Part shown: one piece after another, positions 1 to 7,191 of the stretch
How the letters are laid out: each line of letters begins with the position of its first letter
How positions within the stretch are numbered: the first letter of the stretch is position 1
DNA from: JBOHNM01 sp050730675
Lineage (GTDB): Bacteria > Planctomycetota > Phycisphaerae > Phycisphaerales > UBA1924
Assembly (NCBI GenBank): GCA_050730675.1
Contig: JBOHNM010000034.1
Coordinates: 1-29,011, forward strand
DNA length: 29,011 bases
Reading direction: 5' to 3'
Notes under the pieces: model-generated
Database searches by the model: none
Told to the model about the DNA's origin: nothing
Seen by the model: only the letters and a program-made list of their open reading frames with translations
Program-made: the position numbers and the translations under genes

Positions 1-2201
1 CGGCGTTCACCGTCGTGCTGGCGATCCAGCCCGTGCCCACGCTCGACTTGGGTACGCTCTCCCAGATCACCGGCTTCTATAGCCATTCCGCTCCTCTTTC
101 GGGCAACGAAGTCCATTGGTACAAGTTCATCGTCCCCGCGGAAATCAGCGTCGCCAGCAACACCTACCTCGATATCGACACCGAGAATTCGGCCCGCACC
201 GACGCGACCAACTACGACACGTACCTGGCGCTGTTTGATGAAACCGGCGTCCTCCGATCCTCGGACGACGACGACGGCTCCGGCCTCCACAGCCAGCTCA
301 GCTACGGAGCGACCACTCCCACGCGACCGACCTGGGCCACCAACGGCGCGGCCGCCGGCGTCCTTTACAACGGGCGCGACGGAACGCTCGTCGCGGGCAC
401 CTACTGGCTCGCGGCCTACGGCTTCGCCAACGCCGTCGGCAGCCCCGCCACTGGTTGGATCGTCAACAGCACCTCGGTTCAGACCGGAACGATCCAGATG
501 AACATGGTGTACGCTACACCCTCGACGCCCGCCGCGCCGACCATCTTCGAGAACCTCGGCACGCTCGTCGGCAACGGCAACTTTGTGACCCGCTCCAGCG
601 CCGTGGCCAACGCCGGCCAAGTCAACTGGTACAAGATCACGCTCGCCAACCCTATCGCGGCGACTTCGCGCACCTACCTCGATATCGACACCGAGACGTC
701 CTCCGTTCCCGCCACGGTCCTGGGGCTGTTCAACGCAGCCACGGGCGCCGTCGTGGTTTCGGACACGGTTGACGGCACCGATACCCTGAGCCAGATCTCG
801 ATCGGCAAGGGCACCCGCGCCGCGCCCGGCAACGGTGTCGCCTACAACGGCCGCGACGCCGCCACACTCGCCGCCGGCGAGTACTTCATCGCCGTCACGT
901 CCGCCCCCGGCACGGTCGGCGCCGGCTGGTACGCCCGCAGCATCGCCTCCGCCACCGGCGGGACGCTCGTCGTGAACGTTCGCACCGGCACCGAACCCCT
1001 CCCGCCGCCTCCGACCGTGCTTGAGAACCTCGGCACGCTCGCGAGCGATGGCAACTTCATCACCCGTTCGGCGAACGTGGACAACGCCGGCCAGGTCAAC
1101 TGGTACAAGTTCATCCTCGCCACCGGCATCGATCGCGCCGCCGGCTCATTCCTCGATATCGACACCGAGACCTCGACGGTCACCACGACGGGTCTGGCCC
1201 TCTACTCCGGCGCTACCGCGGCCCTCGTCATCTCCGACACCGTCGATGGAACCGCCACCCTGAGCCAGATCTCGATCGGCAAGGGCACACGGGCGGCCCC
1301 CGGCAACGGCGTCGCTTACAACGGGCGCGACGGCGTGACGCTCGCCGCCGGCGAGTACTACGTCGCCGTTACCTCCGCCCCCGCTACATTCGGCGCCGAC
1401 TACGCCGTCGTCAGCACCAACGCCAACACGGGCGGCTCGCTGGTCCTCAATATCCGTACCGGCACCCAGCCGCCCGCCACACCCCCGACCACGTTCTACG
1501 ACATCGGCCTTCTCCACGGCGACAAGACCGTGGACACCGAGAACGGTAATCCGATCGCCTACACCCCCGGCGAGGTGCGCTGGTTCCGCTTCGTGACGCC
1601 GCAGGACGCCAACGACGTCACCGGCAAGTACCTCGACATCGATACCGAGGGATCCCTCCTTGAGTTGATCACCGCTCGCGCCAACGACACCGAGATCGGC
1701 GTCTACGCCCAGAACGGCGCACTCATGGGCTTCGATGACGACGGTGGCGTCGATTGGACCAGCCTCGTCACATTCGGCGCCACCACCCCGGCCCGTCCCA
1801 CCGTCGGCAACGGCACTGCCCGTAACGGCAATGATGGTGTGCTGCCCGCCGGCACCTACTACATCGCCTTCGGCGGGTTCAATATGGTCTACGCCGAGGA
1901 CTTCATCGCCACCACCACCAGCGCTGTCAACGGCACGATCATCCTCCATCTATTCAACAACTTCACCAACGTCCCGGTCCGCTGCAACCTCGCGGACGTC
2001 GCGGGTCTGGGCGGCTCGATCGGCCCCGACCTGCAGTTGACGGCCGACGACGTGATCGTCTACCTCGGCGGCTTCTTCACCGGCGACCTCGCCGTCGCGG
2101 ATATCGCGCTGCTGGGTGGAACCCCGGGCCAGGACGGCCAGCTCACGGCCGACGACATCATCCTGTTCCTCGGCCAGTTCTTCAGCCCCTGCAACCCGTG
2201 A
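1..2201 (+). CDS. Secreted PPC-like repeat protein with GC-type dockerin-like C-terminus, gene 1 of array (5' end outside window)
   Basis: The reading frame is open from base 3, so the N-terminus lies upstream. The GTG at 15 falls inside a domain and is unlikely to be the true start. Four repeat units follow, starting near bases 40, 543, 1017 and 1491. They share a W(Y/F)(K/R)F strand, YLDIDTE, an acidic loop and a (L)AAGTYY/EYY strand. Units 1 and 4 have Asp-rich loops (DDDDG, DDDGG); units 2 and 3 have DTVDG and are near-duplicates. From base 1981 comes a two-part dockerin-like tail beginning CNLADVAGLGG and ending FFSPCNP. The protein is inferred to be exported and anchored or assembled outside the cytoplasm; no enzymatic motif is visible. 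It resembles gene 5 of the array (10082-12259) most closely in its last repeat and tail. The repeat-family assignment (PPC-like) is by eye. Confidence 0.85.
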   Translation, partial: AFTVVLAIQPVPTLDLGTLSQITGFYSHSAPLSGNEVHWYKFIVPAEISVASNTYLDIDTENSARTDATNYDTYLALFDETGVLRSSDDDDGSGLHSQLSYGATTPTRPTWATNGAAAGVLYNGRDGTLVAGTYWLAAYGFANAVGSPATGWIVNSTSVQTGTIQMNMVYATPSTPAAPTIFENLGTLVGNGNFVTRSSAVANAGQVNWYKITLANPIAATSRTYLDIDTETSSVPATVLGLFNAATGAVVVSDTVDGTDTLSQISIGKGTRAAPGNGVAYNGRDAATLAAGEYFIAVTSAPGTVGAGWYARSIASATGGTLVVNVRTGTEPLPPPPTVLENLGTLASDGNFITRSANVDNAGQVNWYKFILATGIDRAAGSFLDIDTETSTVTTTGLALYSGATAALVISDTVDGTATLSQISIGKGTRAAPGNGVAYNGRDGVTLAAGEYYVAVTSAPATFGADYAVVSTNANTGGSLVLNIRTGTQPPATPPTTFYDIGLLHGDKTVDTENGNPIAYTPGEVRWFRFVTPQDANDVTGKYLDIDTEGSLLELITARANDTEIGVYAQNGALMGFDDDGGVDWTSLVTFGATTPARPTVGNGTARNGNDGVLPAGTYYIAFGGFNMVYAEDFIATTTSAVNGTIILHLFNNFTNVPVRCNLADVAGLGGSIGPDLQLTADDVIVYLGGFFTGDLAVADIALLGGTPGQDGQLTADDIILFLGQFFSPCNP
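543..1490 (+). repeat. Tandem intragenic duplication, two 474-bp units
   Basis: Units 543-1016 and 1017-1490 encode the second and third repeats of gene 1 and are in register at exactly 474 bp (158 codons). The 32 bases at 783-814 recur identically at 1257-1288. Protein similarity extends over the whole unit (ENLGTL, AGQVNWYK, DIDTETS, SDTVDGT, LSQISIGKGTRAAPGNG). This points to a relatively recent unit duplication. Confidence 0.85.
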
Positions 2202-2231
2202 CCTGACGGGCAGGCAACTCGCCAGCAACCC

Positions 2232-2261
2232 AAAGCCCCGGGGCCTTCCCCGGGGCTTTTT
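2232..2261 (+). terminator. Rho-independent terminator of gene 1
   Basis: A 12-bp perfect stem (2232-2243 with 2248-2259), a CCTT loop and a T-run end the gene 30 bases after its stop codon. It is almost identical in sequence to the terminator of gene 5 at 12288-12315. Confidence 0.9.
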
Positions 2262-2321
2262 CGTGCCCGGCGCAAGCGGTGCGCTGCGGCCGAATTCCGA
2301 ATACACCCGTTTGTGGCAATG

Positions 2322-2352
2322 GCCTCCTCCGGAATTGTCTTGCGGAGGAGGC
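2322..2352. repeat. 10-bp inverted repeat upstream of gene 2
   Basis: GCCTCCTCCG at 2322-2331 is complementary to CGGAGGAGGC at 2343-2352, with an 11-base spacer. It lies between the gene 1 terminator and the gene 2 start, about 85 bases before the start codon. It could be an operator or leader hairpin; nothing in the sequence decides which. Confidence 0.5.
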
Positions 2353-2437
2353 GTTTCCGTGGTACATACTTATCAAGGGTTGTGGCCGGTTCTCGGCCGC
2401 GTTCGTCGTTGCACACGACATTTCAGAAAGGACGGAC

Positions 2438-5128
2438 ATGAAATTCTCAGTTGCGCGGTCTGCATTCCTGTCTGCGGCGATCGCCGCGCTGGGCGCGGCG
2501 TCGGCCGCGAACGGCCAGATGGTCATCAGCCAGGTCTATGGGTTTGGCGGCGGATACCTCGCCGGCAACTACGTTGAGATCCCGCCGCAGGGGGGCGTCG
2601 GCATCCCCGCCGGTGACTTCGTCGAGTTGTTCAATCCCACCAACGCCGCGATTGATCTGACCGGCTGGTCGGTGCAGTGGGCCGGCCCCACCGGCACGGC
2701 GTGGGCGAAGTACGACTTCCCCGCATCGACGATCGTCCAACCACAGAAGTACCTGATGATCAAGGTCGACCTGCCGGCCGCTAACGGGGGCTTGGACACG
2801 CAACCCGATCTCGTGGCGACGTTGATGGTTCCCGGCACCCAGGACTCCAACAACCGCCTCACCACCGGCGGGCGTGTCGCACTGATGAGCAACACGACGA
2901 TCCTGGCCAGCGCCTGCCCCCTGACCGACGCGACCCCGGGTGTCGTTGACTTCTTTGGTTACAACGGTGCCGTGTGCTCCCTTGGTACGGCCGCCCCTGC
3001 CGGCTCGCACGCCTTCCTGGCGGCCAACACCTTCCAGCGCCTCAACAGCGGTTGCCAGAACACGCAGAACAACGCCGCCGATTTCACTACCGGGCCGTTC
3101 GTCCAGCGCAACGGCAGCAGCCCGGCGCTGAACCAGACGATCTTCATCACCCCGACCACCTCGCCGTCGTCCACCACCAACGGATTCACCATCGGCAACA
3201 GCATCACCTTCAACGCCAACCTCTCGGTCGGCGGGTGCACCCCCGGCGCCCTCACCGGCGCCAGCGCCACCATCGACCTCACCAATCTCGGCGGCCCCGC
3301 CGGCCAGGCGATGAACATCGTGGGCTCGACCGCCAGCTACGCGTTCATCGTTCCCAACACGGTCACGGCCGGCGCCAAGACCATTACCATCAACGCCACC
3401 GACACCAACGGCCGCTTGGGCTCCAACACGATCTCGGTCGCGGTCTACACCGCGCTCCCGACGCCCACGCAGGACTTCGGCACCGCCTCGGGCAACACGT
3501 GGTCCAACACCTCCGGCAGCCTCGTCTACGCCAGCGGCGACGTCAAGTGGTTCAAGGTCACGCTACCGGCTGTTTCCAACACCGGCGGCACCCAGGCCTA
3601 CTTCGATGTTGACCTCGAGGGTTCATCGTTCGATGACGGCGGCCTCGCCAGTCTCGACGGATACCTGGTGCTCTACAACGCCACCGGCCTGATCATGGCC
3701 CAGGACGATGACGACGGTTCGGACATCCTGCCCCAGCTCTCCTTCGGCGGCGGCAGCCGCCCACCCGTCGGCAACGGCTCGGCCTACAACGGCCGCGACG
3801 GCAACCTCACCGCCGGAATCTACTACATCGCCGCCTTCCACTGGGATGCGGCCCAGACTGTTGACTTGGGCTTCCGTGTTGACGCCACGACTGGCGCGAC
3901 CGGAACGCTGATCTGCAACGCACGCTATGGCCTGCTCAACCCCGCCGCGCCCCCTGCCAGCTTCGTCGATATGGGCGTGATCCCGCCATCGGGCGCGTTC
4001 GTCACGGCCAACTCATCCATCTCGGCGGCCGGCCAGGTCAAGTGGTTCAAGTTTGAAATCGCGACCGCGGTCGCCGCCGCCGCTCGCACCTACCTGGATC
4101 TCGACACAGAGACCTCCACCCTGGCCATCACGGCCATCGGCCTCTACATCGTCGCCGACGGCGCGCTTGTCGCTGAGGACCGCGACAGCGGCAGCGACAC
4201 CCTCAGCCGCATCACCTTCGGGCGCGGCGGTCGCCACCCCGTCGGCAACGGCGTGGCCTACGACGGTTCCGACGGCGCCACGCTCGCCGCCGGCCAGTAC
4301 TACGTCGCCGCCTGTGAGAACCCCGGGGCCTTCGCCAACGGCTGGTCTGCAGTCTCGACCGGCACGGCCACCACGGGCAACATTGTGCTGCGGGTCCGCA
4401 CCGGTGTGCAACTCCGTCCCAACGAGGCCGGATCTGACACCATCAACCTCGGCACCGTGGCCAATCTCGCCGGGCCGATCACTTCGGCGAGCGTTCCGTG
4501 CGGCCAGGCGGATGTGGTGTGGTTCAAGTTCACGACGCTCCAGGACACCAATGCCGCCGACAAATACCTCGACCTCGACATGGGCGGCACCAGCCTTCCC
4601 GACGACGGCTTCGGCGTCAACGACACCATGATCTCCCTCTACCGCGCCGACGGCACGGTGCGCACGACCACCGACGACGACACCGGCCGCCTCAGCGCGC
4701 TCTCCTACGGACAAACGACCCCCACGCGGCCGTATACCGACGTCGCCGCGGGCGACGGCCGCGATGGCCAGCTCGTCGCCGGTGTCTACTACCTCGCCGT
4801 CAGCGGCTATCAGCTCACGGCCGGCGCGGACTTCGCCGCCACCACCGATTTCGGCACCCCCGGCGGGACTGTGGTGGTCAATATCAACAGCAACCTCGGC
4901 GGAACTGTGAGCTGCAACGCCGCGGACGTGGCGGGCCTGGGCGGTTCGATCGGCCCCGATGGCTCGCTGACGGCCGACGACGTGGTGGTCTACCTCGCGG
5001 CGTTCTTCTCCAACAACCTCGCCGTGGCGGACATCGCGGTCTTGGGCGGCGCGCCCGGCCAGGACGGCCAGCTCACCGCCGATGACATTGTTTACTTCCT
5101 GGGGCAGTTCTTCTCCCCCTGCAACTGA
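2438..5128 (+). CDS. Secreted lamin-tail-domain protein with PPC-like repeats and dockerin-like C-terminus (gene 2)
   Basis: The ATG at 2438 is chosen because AGAAAGGA lies just upstream and the first ~26 residues form a signal peptide (MKFSVARS then a hydrophobic core, cleavage near ASAANG). The product is 896 aa. Residues ~27-232 are a lamin-tail (LTD) domain, marked by GDFVELFNPTNAAIDLTGWS and the late QNNAADFTTGPFVQRNGSSP segment. Residues ~235-338 look like an Ig-like beta domain. Three PPC-like repeats follow (~345-500, 508-665, 672-830), with loops DDDDG, DRDSG and TDDDTG. Residues ~831-896 are the dockerin-like tail, nearly the same as in gene 3. LTD domains in bacteria occur in secreted and surface proteins and sometimes accompany nucleases; no nuclease motif is seen here. 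Gene 2 lacks the PREST module of genes 3-5. The role is inferred as structural or adhesive. Confidence 0.88.
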   Translation: MKFSVARSAFLSAAIAALGAASAANGQMVISQVYGFGGGYLAGNYVEIPPQGGVGIPAGDFVELFNPTNAAIDLTGWSVQWAGPTGTAWAKYDFPASTIVQPQKYLMIKVDLPAANGGLDTQPDLVATLMVPGTQDSNNRLTTGGRVALMSNTTILASACPLTDATPGVVDFFGYNGAVCSLGTAAPAGSHAFLAANTFQRLNSGCQNTQNNAADFTTGPFVQRNGSSPALNQTIFITPTTSPSSTTNGFTIGNSITFNANLSVGGCTPGALTGASATIDLTNLGGPAGQAMNIVGSTASYAFIVPNTVTAGAKTITINATDTNGRLGSNTISVAVYTALPTPTQDFGTASGNTWSNTSGSLVYASGDVKWFKVTLPAVSNTGGTQAYFDVDLEGSSFDDGGLASLDGYLVLYNATGLIMAQDDDDGSDILPQLSFGGGSRPPVGNGSAYNGRDGNLTAGIYYIAAFHWDAAQTVDLGFRVDATTGATGTLICNARYGLLNPAAPPASFVDMGVIPPSGAFVTANSSISAAGQVKWFKFEIATAVAAAARTYLDLDTETSTLAITAIGLYIVADGALVAEDRDSGSDTLSRITFGRGGRHPVGNGVAYDGSDGATLAAGQYYVAACENPGAFANGWSAVSTGTATTGNIVLRVRTGVQLRPNEAGSDTINLGTVANLAGPITSASVPCGQADVVWFKFTTLQDTNAADKYLDLDMGGTSLPDDGFGVNDTMISLYRADGTVRTTTDDDTGRLSALSYGQTTPTRPYTDVAAGDGRDGQLVAGVYYLAVSGYQLTAGADFAATTDFGTPGGTVVVNINSNLGGTVSCNAADVAGLGGSIGPDGSLTADDVVVYLAAFFSNNLAVADIAVLGGAPGQDGQLTADDIVYFLGQFFSPCN

Positions 5129-5162
5129 TTCTCCGCATTCGGATCACGGCCGACTAAATTCC

Positions 5163-5192
5163 AACCCCGGGGGGTTACCCCCGGGGTTTTTT
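5163..5192 (+). terminator. Rho-independent terminator of gene 2
   Basis: An 11-bp stem (5163-5173 with 5178-5188) is followed by six T residues, 34 bases after the stop codon. Confidence 0.9.
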
Positions 5193-5366
5193 CTTCGCCT
5201 TGACGGGTGACGTTGCGGTTTCTTCATTCGTTATCGGAATCGCTGGCAATCCCCTGATCATGGGTCAGACTGCAATGAAGACTCGCGGGCGCGGTAGTTC
5301 CGCGCGCCGTGTCGGGGCACTGGTTGAAGGACGAATTTTCAAGGGTTTATGCAAGGAGCCAGCAAG

Positions 5367-6965
5367 ATGAACAGATTGACCATGGCGGCGACGGCATTGG
5401 CGCTGAGCGCGGGGACCGTATTGGGTGCGCCGCGCGAGAGCGTGACGTTTAACGGCGTTCCGAGCTTCGACCTCTTTGGCAACGCGGGCAACTCAACCCA
5501 GTTGCACACGTTCGCGGGCTCGGACGGTGGGGGGAGCTACACGGCGACGTACCTCACTGTTTCGGGCGCGATCTCGGGCGCGGCCGGAGTGACGTTTTCC
5601 CGTGAAGCGTGCATCTTCGTCACCCCACCCGGCGGCGGCACACCATTCATCATTCAACCCTACAACGGGGCGGCCACTTGGACTGGCGCGCTCGCGACGA
5701 CCGCGGGGCGGTACGCCGTCCCCGTCGGCGCGTTCACCACAGCCGGCGAGTGGAGCTTCCAGTTCTTCGAGCAGTTCAACGATGTTGCGGGCAACGACTG
5801 CATGTGGGACACCGTGACCCTCACGCTCGAGGACGGTGCCATCCCCACCGCGCCGGCGGGCAACCCGCTGCTGGATGTTCAGAGCCAGACGTGGGCCGGA
5901 GTCGATTCCGACGGGGTTGCCGCCACGCCCGGCTCGACGCGGACCATCGCGTTCAACGCCGGACCGGATGTCAGCAGGATCAGGATCAACGGGCTGTGCA
6001 CTGGTCGCACGCCTTTTGCAGCAAACTTCAACGCCAACACCCTCTCGCAAGTCCTTGTGCGCGTGACTCCGCCGGGCCAGGCGGCGGTGGTTCTCACGCC
6101 CTTCACCGCGACCGCGTTCAGCACGGATTCGAGCGTGGTTACGGCGACCTTGACCACACCCGCGAGTTCCTCCGGCACTTGGACGGTGGATTTCTACGAA
6201 TCCACCGACACCGCGGGCGGAGTCGACAACATCTGGAACAACGTAACCCTCACGATCGGCAACCCGGCCCCCACGCCGCCGCCCCCTTCAACCGACCTCG
6301 GGGCGATCACCGCGCCGGACCGTACCGAAGTTGTAGCTATCACTGCCGCCGGCCAGATCAAGTGGTACAAGATCACCCTCACCGCCGATGTCACCGACGC
6401 GGCCGGCAATTGGCTGGACATCGATACCGAAGGAACCGGTGCGCCGATCGTGGACACGGAAGTCGGCGTCTACACCAGCGCCGGAAACCTGGTCTCGTCC
6501 GATGATGATGACGGCACCGGCAACCTGACCCAGTTGTCTTTCGGTCAGACCGCGCCCGTCCGTCCGTATGCCGGAACCACTGGCGGCAACGGCCGTGACG
6601 GCGGGCTCGTCGCCGGTGTTTACTACGTGGCCGTCGGCGTGTTCAACGTCGTGTTCAACGCCGCCGAATTCAACGTCACGAGCACAGGCACAGCCGTGGG
6701 CAATATCAACCTCAACTTCCACACCAACATCCCGGGCGGCCCCACCGGCTGCAACGCCGCGGACGTCGCGGGCCTGGGCGGCTCGATCGGCCCCGATGGC
6801 CAGTTGACGGCCGACGACGTGGTGGTCTACCTCGCCGCGTTCTTCTCCAACGATCTCGCCGTGGCGGACATCGCGGTCCTCGGTGGCGCCCCCGGCGCCG
6901 ATGGGCAGCTCACCGCCGACGACATCGTCTACTTCCTGTCGCAGTTCTTCTCGCCCTGCAACTGA
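5367..6965 (+). CDS. Secreted PREST-module protein with one PPC-like repeat and dockerin-like C-terminus (gene 3)
   Basis: The start is ATG 5367, with AAGGAG at 5353-5358 eight bases upstream; an in-frame ATG at 5349 precedes this ribosome site and is less likely. The protein is 532 aa, the shortest of the array. A signal peptide ends at LGA (residue ~21), and the mature protein begins PRESVTF, as in genes 4 and 5. Residues 21-~165 and ~170-312 are two related beta-rich modules; both contain a '(I/V)xVTPPG' strand and end in a WT/WS(V/F)(D/Q)F(Y/F)E strand followed by W(D/N)(T/N)VTLT. One PPC-like repeat (~320-465, loop DDDDG) and the dockerin-like tail (~466-532, ending FFSPCN) follow. Function is unknown; it is inferred to be an exported surface component. 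Duplication of the N-terminal module is specific to this copy. Confidence 0.87.
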   Translation: MNRLTMAATALALSAGTVLGAPRESVTFNGVPSFDLFGNAGNSTQLHTFAGSDGGGSYTATYLTVSGAISGAAGVTFSREACIFVTPPGGGTPFIIQPYNGAATWTGALATTAGRYAVPVGAFTTAGEWSFQFFEQFNDVAGNDCMWDTVTLTLEDGAIPTAPAGNPLLDVQSQTWAGVDSDGVAATPGSTRTIAFNAGPDVSRIRINGLCTGRTPFAANFNANTLSQVLVRVTPPGQAAVVLTPFTATAFSTDSSVVTATLTTPASSSGTWTVDFYESTDTAGGVDNIWNNVTLTIGNPAPTPPPPSTDLGAITAPDRTEVVAITAAGQIKWYKITLTADVTDAAGNWLDIDTEGTGAPIVDTEVGVYTSAGNLVSSDDDDGTGNLTQLSFGQTAPVRPYAGTTGGNGRDGGLVAGVYYVAVGVFNVVFNAAEFNVTSTGTAVGNINLNFHTNIPGGPTGCNAADVAGLGGSIGPDGQLTADDVVVYLAAFFSNDLAVADIAVLGGAPGADGQLTADDIVYFLSQFFSPCN

Positions 6966-6992
6966 GTTCCCGGTCCATCCGTTCGGGTTATC

Positions 6993-7027
6993 GACCGCCC
7001 CGGCAAGTGCCGGGGCGGTCTCGTTTT
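6993..7027 (+). terminator. Rho-independent terminator of gene 3
   Basis: A 12-bp perfect stem (6993-7004 with 7009-7020), an AAGT loop and a short T-rich tail end the gene, 27 bases after the stop. Confidence 0.88.
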
Positions 7028-7191
7028 GCCGTACACCGTAGAGGTCACTAGGTGTGTAGCCGATGAGTCAAAGTGCGTATTCAGGGGATGTTTGCGGGCT
7101 TATCCGCAGCCGTGCGTTAGGCTTGTCGAGCGCTGGGACCTCGTTCTCAGCGTCTCGTGGAAGAAGAAGTCCAAACTCAGAGAGGTATTCA

